Assembly (NCBI RefSeq): GCF_028898845.1
Contig: NZ_CP118574.1
Location: forward strand, 496,001 to 560,000
Length of the DNA stretch: 64,000 nucleotides
Reading direction: 5' to 3'
DNA from: Streptomyces sp. WZ-12
Lineage (GTDB): Bacteria; Actinomycetota; Actinomycetes; Streptomycetales; Streptomycetaceae
The position numbers and the translations under genes are program-made. The notes below the pieces were generated by a model. The model did not search any database and was not told the DNA's origin. It saw only the letters and a list, made by a program, of their open reading frames with translations. How positions within the stretch are numbered: position 1 is the stretch's first letter; every line of letters starts with the position of its first letter. Of the stretch, positions 36,218 to 44,301 are shown in pieces.

Positions 36218-36907
36218 ATGACCACCACCAGCGCCAGCTCCACCCAGCTCCTCGACCAGGACGTCATCGAAGGGCAGTCCGGCTACACGAAGCCGTTCCT
36301 CAACCTGTACGACCTGGCGGTCTTCCGGGGCACCGCGCCCCTCGCCTGGCAGTGCCCGCCGGCCGTCTCCCGAAAGCTGTACGACACCTGCGTCGGCGCC
36401 GCACACGTGGAGATCGGTGTCGGCACCGGCTACCTCCTCGACCACGCCAAATTCCCGGTCGACAACCCCCGGATCACCCTCGTCGACCTCAACCCCAACT
36501 CCCTGGCGCACACGGCCCACCGCCTCCGCCGCCACGACGTCACCGTGGTCCGGGCCAACGTCCTGGAGCCCCTGCCGCTCCCCGAGCGGTCCATGGACTC
36601 CGTCGGTATGAACTACCTGCTCCACTGTGTCCCCGGCAGCATCAAGGAGAAGGGCATCGCCCTCAAGCACGCCGCTGCCTTGGTCCGCCCCGGCGGCGTC
36701 GTCTTCGGCGCCACGGTGCTGTCCTCCGGCGTCCCGGTCAGCGCCCGCGGCCGCTGGACCATGAACTGGCTCAACAAACAGGGCGCTTTCCACAACGGCC
36801 AGGACGACTACCACGACCTCCGCGACCAACTGGCCCGGCACTTCGACCGCTTCCAGTTGACCTCGCGCGGCTGCGTGGGCATCTGGCGGGCCTGGACGGC
36901 AGGCTGA
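36218..36907 (+). CDS. aurI: SAM-dependent O-methyltransferase (AurI-like)
   Basis: A 229-residue class I methyltransferase: motif I VEIGVGTGYLL (about residues 69-79), the acidic end of strand 2 in LVDLNPNSL, motif II-type SVGMNYLLHCVPG and post-motif LVRPGGVVFGAT. The length and order fit small-molecule O-methyltransferases. In aureothin biosynthesis AurI methylates the pyrone oxygen to give the methoxy-gamma-pyrone; the same role is inferred here from cluster position. The ATG at 36218 follows AGGAA, 33 nt after the aurC stop, so it is probably the last gene of the aurF-to-aurI transcription unit. No exporter or resistance gene follows it. Confidence 0.93.
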   Translation: MTTTSASSTQLLDQDVIEGQSGYTKPFLNLYDLAVFRGTAPLAWQCPPAVSRKLYDTCVGAAHVEIGVGTGYLLDHAKFPVDNPRITLVDLNPNSLAHTAHRLRRHDVTVVRANVLEPLPLPERSMDSVGMNYLLHCVPGSIKEKGIALKHAAALVRPGGVVFGATVLSSGVPVSARGRWTMNWLNKQGAFHNGQDDYHDLRDQLARHFDRFQLTSRGCVGIWRAWTAG

Positions 36908-37087
36908 GGCAGGAGCAGCAGTGAGCGGTGTGGCCCGGCGAGAGGCGTGAGGGCAAGCCTTCGGCGCCGCCCCGCTGTTCCCGCTCGTCACGGAGCAGCG
37001 CAAGCCCGTGAGTTGCCGCAACTCGTCCTGGACGCCTACCGGTAGCTCGTCATGTCGGGCGGTGGTGTGGGGTGACGGCAGGTCGGG
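36908..37087. other. Degraded DNA after aurI
   Basis: About 180 bp holding frame-shifted scraps (PLFPLVTEQRKPV in one frame, then LPQLVLDAYR and a stop in another) of an unidentified protein C-terminus. No intact gene. Confidence 0.4.
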
Positions 37088-37267
37088 TTGGCCGCCAGCC
37101 TGCCCCACCCCGACGCACCCCACCCCACCACCAACGAGCGCCCGCCGGCCGACCTCGCCGAGACCGTCCGCCTCTACGGACTGCGGCCGTGGATCGAGCA
37201 GAGCGACAAGCAGATCAAGGACGAACTCGGCTGGGCCGACTTCGAAGTCCGCTCCGACCCGTATTGA
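37088..37267 (+). pseudogene. IS701-type transposase fragment
   Basis: The rightward frame LAASLPHPDAPHPTTNERPP followed by AETVRLYGLRPWIEQSDKQI and KDELGWADFEVRSD is the C-terminal catalytic part of IS701-like DDE transposases (family form WIEQSYKQVKDELGW; here Tyr is Asp). It ends at a stop at 37265-37267, where intact proteins continue. No start, N-terminus or terminal repeats. A dead remnant bordering the aur genes. Confidence 0.75.
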
Positions 37268-37290
37268 CCTCTACCGCCGAATTTGACGAA

Positions 37291-37713
37291 CTACCGGCAG
37301 GCGGTTGCGAGGACGGCCCGTACGGTCTTGCCGCCGCCGACGTCCCCGGGGACGGAGAGCCGGCGGGCCAGCAGTCGCACCATGGCCAGGCCGCGCCCGT
37401 TCTCCGCCAGCTCGGCGATGGGGCGTACGCGGGGCCAGTGGGGGCTGTCGTCGTGCACTTCGACGGTGACCCGTCTCCCGCCCGCACGCAGCCGCAGCCG
37501 GCACTCGCCGCGGCCGTGCCGAGTGGCATTGGTGACCAGTTCGGAGACCACCAAGCTGGCGTCCTCCACCCGGTCGGCCGTGAGCGCGGGCATCTGCCGG
37601 TGGAGGAGAAGCGTCTCGGTCAGCTTCCGTGCCCAATGGGCGGCTTCATCCCCCAACGGCAGAACGCACTCCACCCGTGCGGATCGCCGCCGGGCGCGCC
37701 TGGACGCACGCAT
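37291..37713 (-). CDS. RsbW-like ATP-binding (anti-sigma factor type) protein
   Basis: A 140-residue single-domain GHKL ATPase of the type very numerous in Streptomyces. N-box helix SELVTNATRHG (about residues 58-68), G1-type VEVHDDSPHWP and G2 ENGRGLAMVRLLA (about 105-117). Such proteins bind or phosphorylate anti-sigma antagonists, or act with orphan DUF397 partners; no partner gene is next to it. The ATG at 37713 opens a basic N-terminus (MRASRRARRRSAR); a later start is possible. It sits between two transposase fragments inside the candidate island. The target is unknown. Confidence 0.8.
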   Translation of the reverse strand: MRASRRARRRSARVECVLPLGDEAAHWARKLTETLLLHRQMPALTADRVEDASLVVSELVTNATRHGRGECRLRLRAGGRRVTVEVHDDSPHWPRVRPIAELAENGRGLAMVRLLARRLSVPGDVGGGKTVRAVLATACR

Positions 37714-37811
37714 CCACCATCACTCCCCCCAAAAAAGAAAACACCGGCGCGCCCACGCGAGGTGCGCCGGGGCCGCGCCTGCTGCACGGCCGGTCCTGCA
37801 CCCTGGTGATG

Positions 37812-37940
37812 CCCGCCCCGCCTGATCCCCAACCGGTAGACCCGCCACCGGTCCCTCGGCGGGCGCTCCGCCCCCAGCATCGACAACAGCAGTGGCCCCA
37901 GCCGCTCCCACTGTTCATCCGTCAGGTCCCCCCGAGTCAT
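37812..37940 (-). pseudogene. IS5-type transposase N-terminal fragment
   Basis: Leftward frame MTRGDLTDEQWERLGPLLL followed by ERPPRDRWRV is the start of IS5-family transposases (LTDEQWERLxPLLP ... RPPxDRR motif). After about 43 codons the match stops. No DDE residues. A dead scrap. Confidence 0.7.
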
Positions 37941-37998
37941 TCCAAAACCGTTCCACGTCGCTGGTTCGCCTCAGGCGGCGCCCCGGCGCCTGGCAGTG

Positions 37999-38112
37999 TC
38001 AGCAGATCTCGCCGGGCCGGGCCGCAGTGGCCTTGAGCAGCTCCCGCAGCAGGCCGAAGTCGACGCCCTCCGGCCTGCGGAACCGCAGGCAGCCCTTACC
38101 TACGCCTGCCAT
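37999..38112 (-). pseudogene. DUF1801-like C-terminal fragment
   Basis: Leftward frame GVGKGCLRFRRPEGVDFGLL then RELLKATAARPGEIC and stop resembles the C-terminal end of DUF1801 proteins (GKxCLRF...DVVRELL pattern). No upstream body of the protein is present in frame; sequence around 38150-38270 in another leftward frame is also codon-biased (GELPSAFTPDAPGEVLAGLF) and may be a piece of a different broken gene. Confidence 0.45.
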
Positions 38113-38811
38113 CCGACCGAGCGCGCATGCGGCAGCCCGGGGACACACTCGGGCCCGATGAACGACACGGTGCGACGTTCTCTCGCGTCGAGTGCGACGA
38201 ACAGGCCGGCGAGGACCTCGCCGGGGGCATCGGGGGTGAATGCGGAGGGCAGTTCGCCGGGGCAGACAGGAAAGATCCGAGTAGCTCCTGTCGGAGTGCC
38301 TTTCCACCTGGGTGAGTTGACGACCGCCCGGCAGGTTTCCGCCTGCGAGGAGGCAAGTAGCCCGACTGTGACGTGGTCGGCCTACTTCAGAACCCGGCGC
38401 GCTGAGCTACGAGTTGAGCGGAAGGTGAGCGGAAGGTGAGCGGATTGAGCAAGCCAGGACGCCCGTTCAGCCGGGTCCGTCGCCCCTTCGCGAGCCGGTC
38501 TCATCGGACGTGCACGGAAGTGAATGCCCCTCGCCCTCCGACCTTGCGGGACACTCTGTGTCTGCCTGGGCGTCGAGAAGACGGGCGAGGCCGGATCTTG
38601 CGGAATGCGTGGGTCAGTCGATGGCAGAGCGATTGGCGTGAGACGCCACACGGCCTTGCCGTTGGCCTGCTGCGTCGTTGCCGGCGCACTGGACGTTCTG
38701 CTGGTGGCGCAGCACGCGAAGGGCTTCGGCGCTCTCCGAGCCGTTCCGGGTTGCCCAGCGCTCCCGAGGCGGAACAGCCATACCGGTCGCCGGCTCGCCT
38801 ACGGCGCGAAC
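38113..38811. other. Degraded stretch, no intact gene
   Basis: About 700 bp up to the right-hand direct repeat. Only fragments are visible (see the preceding entry); no complete frame with start, ribosome binding site and domain on either strand. Confidence 0.45.
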
Positions 38812-38843
38812 CCGCAGGTCAACGCGCCCTCCCCCGTGGCCGC
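38812..38843 (+). repeat. Right copy of the 32-bp imperfect direct repeat (candidate island end)
   Basis: 30/32 match to 5186-5217, same orientation. It overlaps the 3' end of the leftward pirin gene (stop codon at 38819-38821), as expected if an element once integrated at the end of this gene. The segment between the copies is 33.6 kb and contains the whole aur set. Confidence 0.6.
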
Positions 38844-39799
38844 AAGGCCACCGAGGGGAGCTCGGGCGCCGGCAACCGGTCGCCCTCATAGCCGTGCACC
38901 TCGCCGAAGCGGGTACCCGCCGCCCAGTCCGCGCGGGCCCGGACGATGTCCTCGTGGGAGCGGCCGATGAAGTTCCACCACATGACGATCTCCTCGTCGA
39001 ACGGCGTACCGCCCAGCAGGATCGCGCGGGTGGGTTCGTCCGCGGCGTTCGTCAGCGTGAGGGTGTCGATGCCGGGGTGGGTATAGCCCAACTCGGCGGG
39101 CTTCAAAGGGGTTTCGGAGATGAGGAGAGAGCCGGAGTCCACGAGGAGGCCGTGCTCGTAGGCGGGGTCTACGTCGAGGGCGAGGGTGGCGTGCGGTGCG
39201 AGGAGGATCTCGGCGCCGAGGAGGGGCGTGAAGGTTCGCACCGGCGAGTGGGCGCCGGCGAGTGCACCGAGGAAAACCCTGACCTCGGCTCCAGGGTGGC
39301 GTACGGGGTCGGGCACGTAGTGCTGGAAGTCCCGGTCGGTGTTGCGGTGTTGTTCGGGCAACGCCACCCATAGCTGCACGCCGTGGAGGACGGTGGTCCG
39401 CGACGTGGAGACCTCGGAGTGGGCGATGCCGTACCCGCTCGTCATCAGGTTGAGTTCACCGGGGCGCACGAAGGCGTGACTGCCGAGGCTGTCCCGGTGC
39501 TCGATCTCCCCACTGAACAGCCAACTCACCGTCTGCAGCCCGGTGTGCGGATGCGGGGCGACGTCCATGCCGCCGGTGCCGGAGACGTCGTCCGGCCCGT
39601 AGTGGTCGGCGAAGCACCACGCGCCGATCAGGCTCCGGCCACGCTGGGGCAGCGTGCGCTGTACGGTCATCGCGCGCGGACCGCCCAGGGGCACCTCCCG
39701 CGAGGTGAGGACCTCGACCCGCGGCCCGTCGGCGTCACGCGCACCGTCCACCGCCGCGCCGCAACGCACCTCGGCCGGCTTCGCCTCGACATTACTCAC
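38819..39799 (-). CDS. Pirin-family (bicupin) protein
   Basis: A 326-residue pirin with N-terminal cupin motif residues in PHPHTGLQTVSWLFSGEIEH (His, His and the later Glu/His of metal binding), the HSEVSTS segment after GYGIAHSE, and a C-terminal pirin domain (about 190-300; LDVDPAYEHGLLV, LLGGTPFDEEIVMWWNF). Pirins are metal-binding proteins; some act as quercetinases, others in redox or transcription control. The GTG at 39799 has AAAGGTGG upstream; an ATG 34 codons earlier lacks one. It is divergent from a second pirin gene over a 186-bp gap. Its last codons lie in the right-hand direct repeat. Confidence 0.9.
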   Translation of the reverse strand: MSNVEAKPAEVRCGAAVDGARDADGPRVEVLTSREVPLGGPRAMTVQRTLPQRGRSLIGAWCFADHYGPDDVSGTGGMDVAPHPHTGLQTVSWLFSGEIEHRDSLGSHAFVRPGELNLMTSGYGIAHSEVSTSRTTVLHGVQLWVALPEQHRNTDRDFQHYVPDPVRHPGAEVRVFLGALAGAHSPVRTFTPLLGAEILLAPHATLALDVDPAYEHGLLVDSGSLLISETPLKPAELGYTHPGIDTLTLTNAADEPTRAILLGGTPFDEEIVMWWNFIGRSHEDIVRARADWAAGTRFGEVHGYEGDRLPAPELPSVALRPRGRAR

Positions 39800-39985
39800 C
39801 GCACACCACCTTTCACTCAACACGATAGCGCCCTGGGAAATGGCCTTCGGGGCCCTCGCGCGGGATGCGGAATACCCTCCGAGCCCCGTGTTGTTTATCA
39901 TTCAACCATCTGCCGGAGGTTCGGTCCACGACCCCGGGCGCCAGGCCGCAAGGACTGGAAGTCAGACAGGAAGGACAGCAGCACC

Positions 39986-40747
39986 ATGGCTTCGACCCTC
40001 GACATCCGTCGCGCCGACGAGCGCTTCCACACCCGGGCCGAGTGGCTGGACTCCCACCACTCGTTCTCGTTCTCCCGCCACTGGAACCCCGACAACACCC
40101 ACTTCGGGCTACTGCTGGTCTCCAACGACGACATCGTCGCTCCGGGTACCGGCTTCGACACCCATCCGCACCGCGACATGGAGATCGTGACGTGGGTGCT
40201 CGACGGCGGTCTCGTCCACCAGGACTCCGAGGGGCACAACGGCGTGATCTACCCGGGCCTCGCGCAGCGGATGAGCGCCGGCACGGGCATCCTGCACAGC
40301 GAGAAGAACGACTCGTGGACGCTGACCGGGCGGCCCGAGCACCGGGACCCGGTGCACTTCCTGCAGATGTGGGTCATCCCTGACGAGGCCGGCATCCGCC
40401 CGGGCTACGAGCAGCTCGACATCAACGACGAACTCGCTCGCGGGGGTTGGACGACCCTGGCGTCCGGCATGTCCCAGCACGCCGACCAGCGGGCGATCGG
40501 CATCCGTCAGAAGCACGCCGCGCTGCACGTCAGTCGCATGCGTCCCGGTGAGACGCTGCAGATCGCCAACGCCCCGTTCGTGCACCTCTTCGTTGCGCGG
40601 GGCAGCGTCGAGTTGGAGGGCGCCGGGCCGCTGGCCACGGGCGACGCGGGGCGCGTCACGCGTGCCGAAGGCCAGCGCGTCACCGCCGGGCCCGAGGGTG
40701 CGGAGGTCCTGATGTGGGAGATGACCGCCGCCGTCTCGATGGGGTGA
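39986..40747 (+). CDS. Pirin-family protein (short type)
   Basis: A 253-residue pirin with the canonical N-terminal motif: DSHHSFSFSRHWNPDN, then FDTHPHRDMEIVTWVLDG (metal-ligand His residues) and AGTGILHSEKN. The C-terminal half is a degenerate cupin (HVSRMRPGETLQI, VHLFVARGSVELEG). It resembles E. coli YhhW-like pirins in length and motif. The ATG at 39986 follows AGGAAGGA. Divergent from the longer pirin; together they form a common actinobacterial pair. The substrate is not readable. Confidence 0.93.
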   Translation: MASTLDIRRADERFHTRAEWLDSHHSFSFSRHWNPDNTHFGLLLVSNDDIVAPGTGFDTHPHRDMEIVTWVLDGGLVHQDSEGHNGVIYPGLAQRMSAGTGILHSEKNDSWTLTGRPEHRDPVHFLQMWVIPDEAGIRPGYEQLDINDELARGGWTTLASGMSQHADQRAIGIRQKHAALHVSRMRPGETLQIANAPFVHLFVARGSVELEGAGPLATGDAGRVTRAEGQRVTAGPEGAEVLMWEMTAAVSMG

Positions 40748-40871
40748 GTGCCTGGCCCGCGCGATCAGAGGGCGCCGCGGTCGGCGAACGGCGGGCCGGC
40801 CGCGGCGACTTCGGACACGGGCATCCGATGGCCGGCCCGCGGCCGGTCATCGGATGGGCGCCGTGGCGGTG

Positions 40872-41561
40872 TCAGTGCTGCGGATGCGGGTGCGGATGGA
40901 ACAGGGACCGCCGGTGCTTGGGGGTGGTGCCTGTGCCCGTCGTGCCCTTGGTGAGGCGGCCGATCTCGACGCGCATGCGGATGGCGTGGATCACCTCTGT
41001 GACACCCAGGACGATGGCCATGATGCCGGCGACCAACGCGAGCACGGCGATCGAGCTGAACGGCGAGACGATCAGCACGATGCCCGCGAGCATGGTGATG
41101 ATGCCCAGGAAGATCTGCCAACCACGGGCGGGTGCCTGGGGAGCCGAGGCCGCGCCGGCCGACATCATGATGCCGCGCAGCAGCCAGCCGAATCCGATCC
41201 ACAGGGCGAGCAACAGGAGCGACTGCAGGGTGCCCTTCAGGCAGATCAGTCCGAGGAGCACGCTGATCGCGCCGGTGATGAAGTGCAGCGCCCGCAGATG
41301 TCCGGGAACGTGCGCGCCGAAGGCCGCGGCGAGTTGGAAGACACCGCTGACCAACAGGTAGATGCCGAAGGCCAGTCCGACGACGTGCAGCGTCTTGCCC
41401 GGCCACGCCAGGACGACCACGCCCAGGGCGATCGCCGCCAGGCCGACGGTGAACAGGGCCTGCCAACCGAGGTTGGCCAGGGTGCCCAGGGCTGCACCGC
41501 TCGGGGAGGTTTCTTGAGCGAGTGTCGGGCCGTCGCCCGAAGGTGTGGAGGGGGTTGCCAT
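40872..41561 (-). CDS. DUF308 (HdeD-type) membrane protein
   Basis: A 229-residue integral membrane protein with six predicted membrane helices in two triplets (about residues 30-100 and 110-195), typical DUF308/HdeD architecture; for example ALFTVGLAAIALGVVVLAWP and LGIITMLAGIVLIVSP, the repeated A/GxxxGxxLxxxP strands of this family. A His-rich C-terminal tail (HPHPHPQH) could bind metal. The ATG at 41561 has GAGAGGTG upstream; the frame's GTG at 41570 overlaps that site. HdeD proteins are linked to acid resistance in enterobacteria; the actinobacterial function is unknown. It is not obviously in an operon with the permease to its right (110-bp gap). Confidence 0.9.
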   Translation of the reverse strand: MATPSTPSGDGPTLAQETSPSGAALGTLANLGWQALFTVGLAAIALGVVVLAWPGKTLHVVGLAFGIYLLVSGVFQLAAAFGAHVPGHLRALHFITGAISVLLGLICLKGTLQSLLLLALWIGFGWLLRGIMMSAGAASAPQAPARGWQIFLGIITMLAGIVLIVSPFSSIAVLALVAGIMAIVLGVTEVIHAIRMRVEIGRLTKGTTGTGTTPKHRRSLFHPHPHPQH

Positions 41562-41670
41562 TCCGCCCACCTCTCTTATGGAACAGCATGGTCAGATACG
41601 GACGTCTCCATCGTCACCCCATCGGCCCTGTCCCGCTCGGGGAGCCTGCCCACCGGCTTCCGCCCCCGCA

Positions 41671-43272
41671 TCACCGGCCCACCACCATCCAGTCCAGCAC
41701 CGACGTCGACTCCAGCCAGGCCAGGAGGCAGAGCGCCGCCAGAACGCACAGGCTCCAACCGATCACCTTCCGTAGGATCTCGCCCTCCCGGCCCGTCAGT
41801 CCGACCGCGCTCGACGCGATGGCGAGGTTCTGCATGGCCTCGGCCTTGCCCTGTACGCCGCCGGTGCTGTTGGTCGCGGCGGCGAGCAGGCCGTCCATCC
41901 CCACCCGGTGCGCGGCGGCGACCTGCATGGCGCCGAACAGGGCGTTGGACGAGGTGTCCGAACCGGTCAACGCCACTCCGAACCAGCCCAGGAAGCCCGA
42001 CAGCAGCGCGAACACCCCGCCCGTCCCGGCCAACCAGGCGCCCAACGAGACGGCCATCCCGGAGAGGTTCATGACGTAGGACAACGCGAGCACGCAGCCG
42101 ATGGAGAGCGCCGCCCAACGGATCTGGGCGCACGCCTCGCGGTACGCGCGCAGCGCGCGGCCCGGCCGGAGCCGCAGGATCAGCACGGAGAGCACGCCGA
42201 CGATCAGCAGCACCGTGCCGCCGGAGCCGAGCCAGTTGAGGTCGTAGACCGCCGCCTTGGGGACCGTCCCGCCGGCGGTGCGTATCTGGAGTCCCGGCCA
42301 GGGGAACGAGGTACCCCTGGCGGCGACGAAGCGGGCGACGGGCCCGTCGACGGACACCAGCGCGAACGCGACGATGAGCAACGCGTAGGGCGCGAAAGCC
42401 TGGAGGAGTGGGAGGGGCGGTATCTTCCGTTGCTTCGCTTCGGGCTCCGGCTCTGACCGCGCCCCGCCCGGCTGCCAGAACCGCAGCAGCACCACAACCA
42501 CCACGGAGACGATTCCGGCCATGACATCGGTCAGTTGGTAGGTGAAGAAGTTGGAGCAGAGGTACTGTCCCGCCCCGAAGCCGACGCCGGCCGCCAGCGC
42601 CGCCGGCCAGACCTCGCGCAGTCCGCGGCGGCCGTCCAGGATCAACAGGAGGAAGAGGGGCACCAGGACGGCGATCACGGATGACTGGCGGCCGACCATG
42701 GCGCCGAGGTCGTGCTCGGAGTAGCCGGTGGCCTTGGCGAGTGCCTGGATGGGGTTGCCGACCGAACCGAAGGCGGCGGGCGCGGTGTTGGCGAAGGCGG
42801 CCACCGCGGCGGCGCGCAGTGGCGCCAGGCCGAGGCCCAGCAGGATGATCGAGGTGATGGCGATGGGGGTGCCGAATCCCGACAGCGACTCGACCATGGC
42901 GCCGAAGCAGTAGGCGATGACCAGTGCCTGGACCCGGGGGTCCGGGGACAGCGAGGTGAAGGTCCGTCCGATGAGGTCGAAGTGGCCGGAGGCGCGCTGG
43001 AGTTTGTTGATCCACACCGCGTTGAGGATGATCCAGACGATCGGGAAGAGGCCGAATGCCGCGCCCTCCACCGCGCCGTCGGCGATTTGGCCGAACGGCA
43101 TCCGGTAGGCGGTGAGGGCGATGGCGACGGCGCTGGCCAGGCTCCATAAGGCGGCCCGGTGCGAGGCCATCCGCACCACGCCGAGCAGCACCAGGAGCAC
43201 CAGGAGCGGGGTGGCGGCCAGCAGTGCGGTGAGTCCCAAGTGGCCGAGTGGGTCGGTGACTTGACGGTACAC
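41671..43272 (-). CDS. L-lactate/glycolate permease, LctP family
   Basis: A 533-residue polytopic membrane protein of the LctP family (12 or more hydrophobic segments), which imports lactate or glycolate with protons. Family signatures: AYRMPFGQIADGAVEGAAFG, FGAMVESLSGFGTP, FGSVGNPIQ, LTGSDTSSNALFG and SVQ-equivalent NSTGGVQGKAEAMQNLAIA near the C-terminus. GTG start at 43272 with GGAGAGAG upstream. The gene is followed upstream by an IclR regulator in the same orientation and, beyond it, by a 2-hydroxyacid dehydrogenase/aminotransferase operon, which favours glycolate or lactate uptake. A 12-bp palindrome lies about 80 bp upstream of the start. Confidence 0.93.
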   Translation of the reverse strand: MYRQVTDPLGHLGLTALLAATPLLVLLVLLGVVRMASHRAALWSLASAVAIALTAYRMPFGQIADGAVEGAAFGLFPIVWIILNAVWINKLQRASGHFDLIGRTFTSLSPDPRVQALVIAYCFGAMVESLSGFGTPIAITSIILLGLGLAPLRAAAVAAFANTAPAAFGSVGNPIQALAKATGYSEHDLGAMVGRQSSVIAVLVPLFLLLILDGRRGLREVWPAALAAGVGFGAGQYLCSNFFTYQLTDVMAGIVSVVVVVLLRFWQPGGARSEPEPEAKQRKIPPLPLLQAFAPYALLIVAFALVSVDGPVARFVAARGTSFPWPGLQIRTAGGTVPKAAVYDLNWLGSGGTVLLIVGVLSVLILRLRPGRALRAYREACAQIRWAALSIGCVLALSYVMNLSGMAVSLGAWLAGTGGVFALLSGFLGWFGVALTGSDTSSNALFGAMQVAAAHRVGMDGLLAAATNSTGGVQGKAEAMQNLAIASSAVGLTGREGEILRKVIGWSLCVLAALCLLAWLESTSVLDWMVVGR

Positions 43273-43350
43273 GGCGAGACTCGCTCTCTCCGGCCGAGCG
43301 GGCCGGGTCTCGGGAGCGCTCGATCCGTCCGCGGGTGCACGAACGGCACA

Positions 43351-43362
43351 ACGGAATTCCGT
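43351..43362. promoter_or_regulatory. Palindrome upstream of the lctP-type gene
   Basis: ACGGAATTCCGT is a perfect 12-bp palindrome, about 80-90 bp before the leftward permease gene in an AT-rich promoter region. GGAA/TTCC palindromes are common IclR-type operators; the adjacent gene encodes an IclR regulator. Confidence 0.5.
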
Positions 43363-43417
43363 AATTTGAATATCTATTTCCGTCAGCCGGAGAGCATGGG
43401 TGCCCGTGGGAGTGCCG

Positions 43418-44203
43418 TCAAGGGGTCGGTCGCCGCGCCCCTCCCCATGCCTGGCGCCCCGGTGTCCCGCCCAGTCGTTCGCTCAGTCGTGCCGCCGCCT
43501 CCGCCACCAGCTCCCCGAACCGGTCCCGCAGCGGATCGGTCAGCCGCGAGGTCGGCACGTTCACGCTGACGCTCGCCACCGGGCGCCCCGACTCGCCCAG
43601 CACCGCCGCCGCCACCGCCGACACGTCCGCGCGCCACTCCCCCCGGTTCGTCGCCCAACCGCGCGCCCGGATCTCGTCGACCTCCGCGCGCAGCGCCGCC
43701 GGGTCCGTCGCCGTCGTCTCCGTGAACCGGGCGAGCCCGTCGGCCAGATACGCCGCCACCTCGGCGTCCGTCCGGGCCGCCAGCACCGCCTTGCCGTTCG
43801 CCGACGCGTGCACCGGCAGGATCTGACCCAGCGGCAGGATGATCCGCACGGGCTGCGTGGTCTCCAACCGCTCGACGAGGACGACCCGTTCACCCTCCGG
43901 CACCGCCAGGTGGACCGTCTCGTCCGTGCGCGCCCGCAGCTCCTCCATCACCGGCACCGCGGCGTCCCGCAGCCGCAGCTCGCCGGTGGCGTGCCGGCCC
44001 ACCTGCAGCGCCTTGGCCGTCACCCGCCAGCGCGTCGGACGCCCTTCGGCGGGGCGGATCCAGCCCGCCTCATGCAGCGTGACGAGCGTGCGCTGCACCG
44101 AGCTCTTCGGCAGTCCCATCGCCCGCGCCAGGTCGGCGACGCCGATCGGCTGGCGCTCCGCCACCTCTTCCAGCGCGCGCAGCGCGTTCCGCACGTTCTG
44201 CAC
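43418..44203 (-). CDS. IclR-family transcriptional regulator
   Basis: A 261-residue regulator: N-terminal winged helix (about residues 1-65; NALRALEEVAERQPIGVADL, LPKSSVQRTLVTLHEAGW recognition helix) and C-terminal IclR effector domain (about 80-245; LPVHASANGKAVLAA, GWATNRGEW, PVASVSVNVPTSRL). The GTG at 44203 is preceded by GAAGGGAG; the frame is open further upstream without such a site. It lies between the LctP-type permease and a divergent aminotransferase/dehydrogenase operon, so local control of hydroxyacid (glycolate/lactate) use is the likely job. Two candidate palindromic operators flank the gene. Confidence 0.93.
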   Translation of the reverse strand: MQNVRNALRALEEVAERQPIGVADLARAMGLPKSSVQRTLVTLHEAGWIRPAEGRPTRWRVTAKALQVGRHATGELRLRDAAVPVMEELRARTDETVHLAVPEGERVVLVERLETTQPVRIILPLGQILPVHASANGKAVLAARTDAEVAAYLADGLARFTETTATDPAALRAEVDEIRARGWATNRGEWRADVSAVAAAVLGESGRPVASVSVNVPTSRLTDPLRDRFGELVAEAAARLSERLGGTPGRQAWGGARRPTP

Positions 44204-44259
44204 CGTTGACTCCCTTCGCCCAACGGGCCTACGCTCCCTGTGCCTTGAGACGGTACAGC

Positions 44260-44276
44260 GTGCCGACACACGGCAC
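44260..44276. promoter_or_regulatory. Inverted repeat in the IclR-aminotransferase divergent promoter
   Basis: GTGCCG-ACACA-CGGCAC, perfect 6-bp arms with a 5-nt spacer, roughly midway in the 98-bp divergent gap. Candidate operator for the IclR regulator; it differs from the site before the permease gene. Confidence 0.45.
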
Positions 44277-44301
44277 AACCCCCAGGGAAGGGATCGCTCA
44301 C

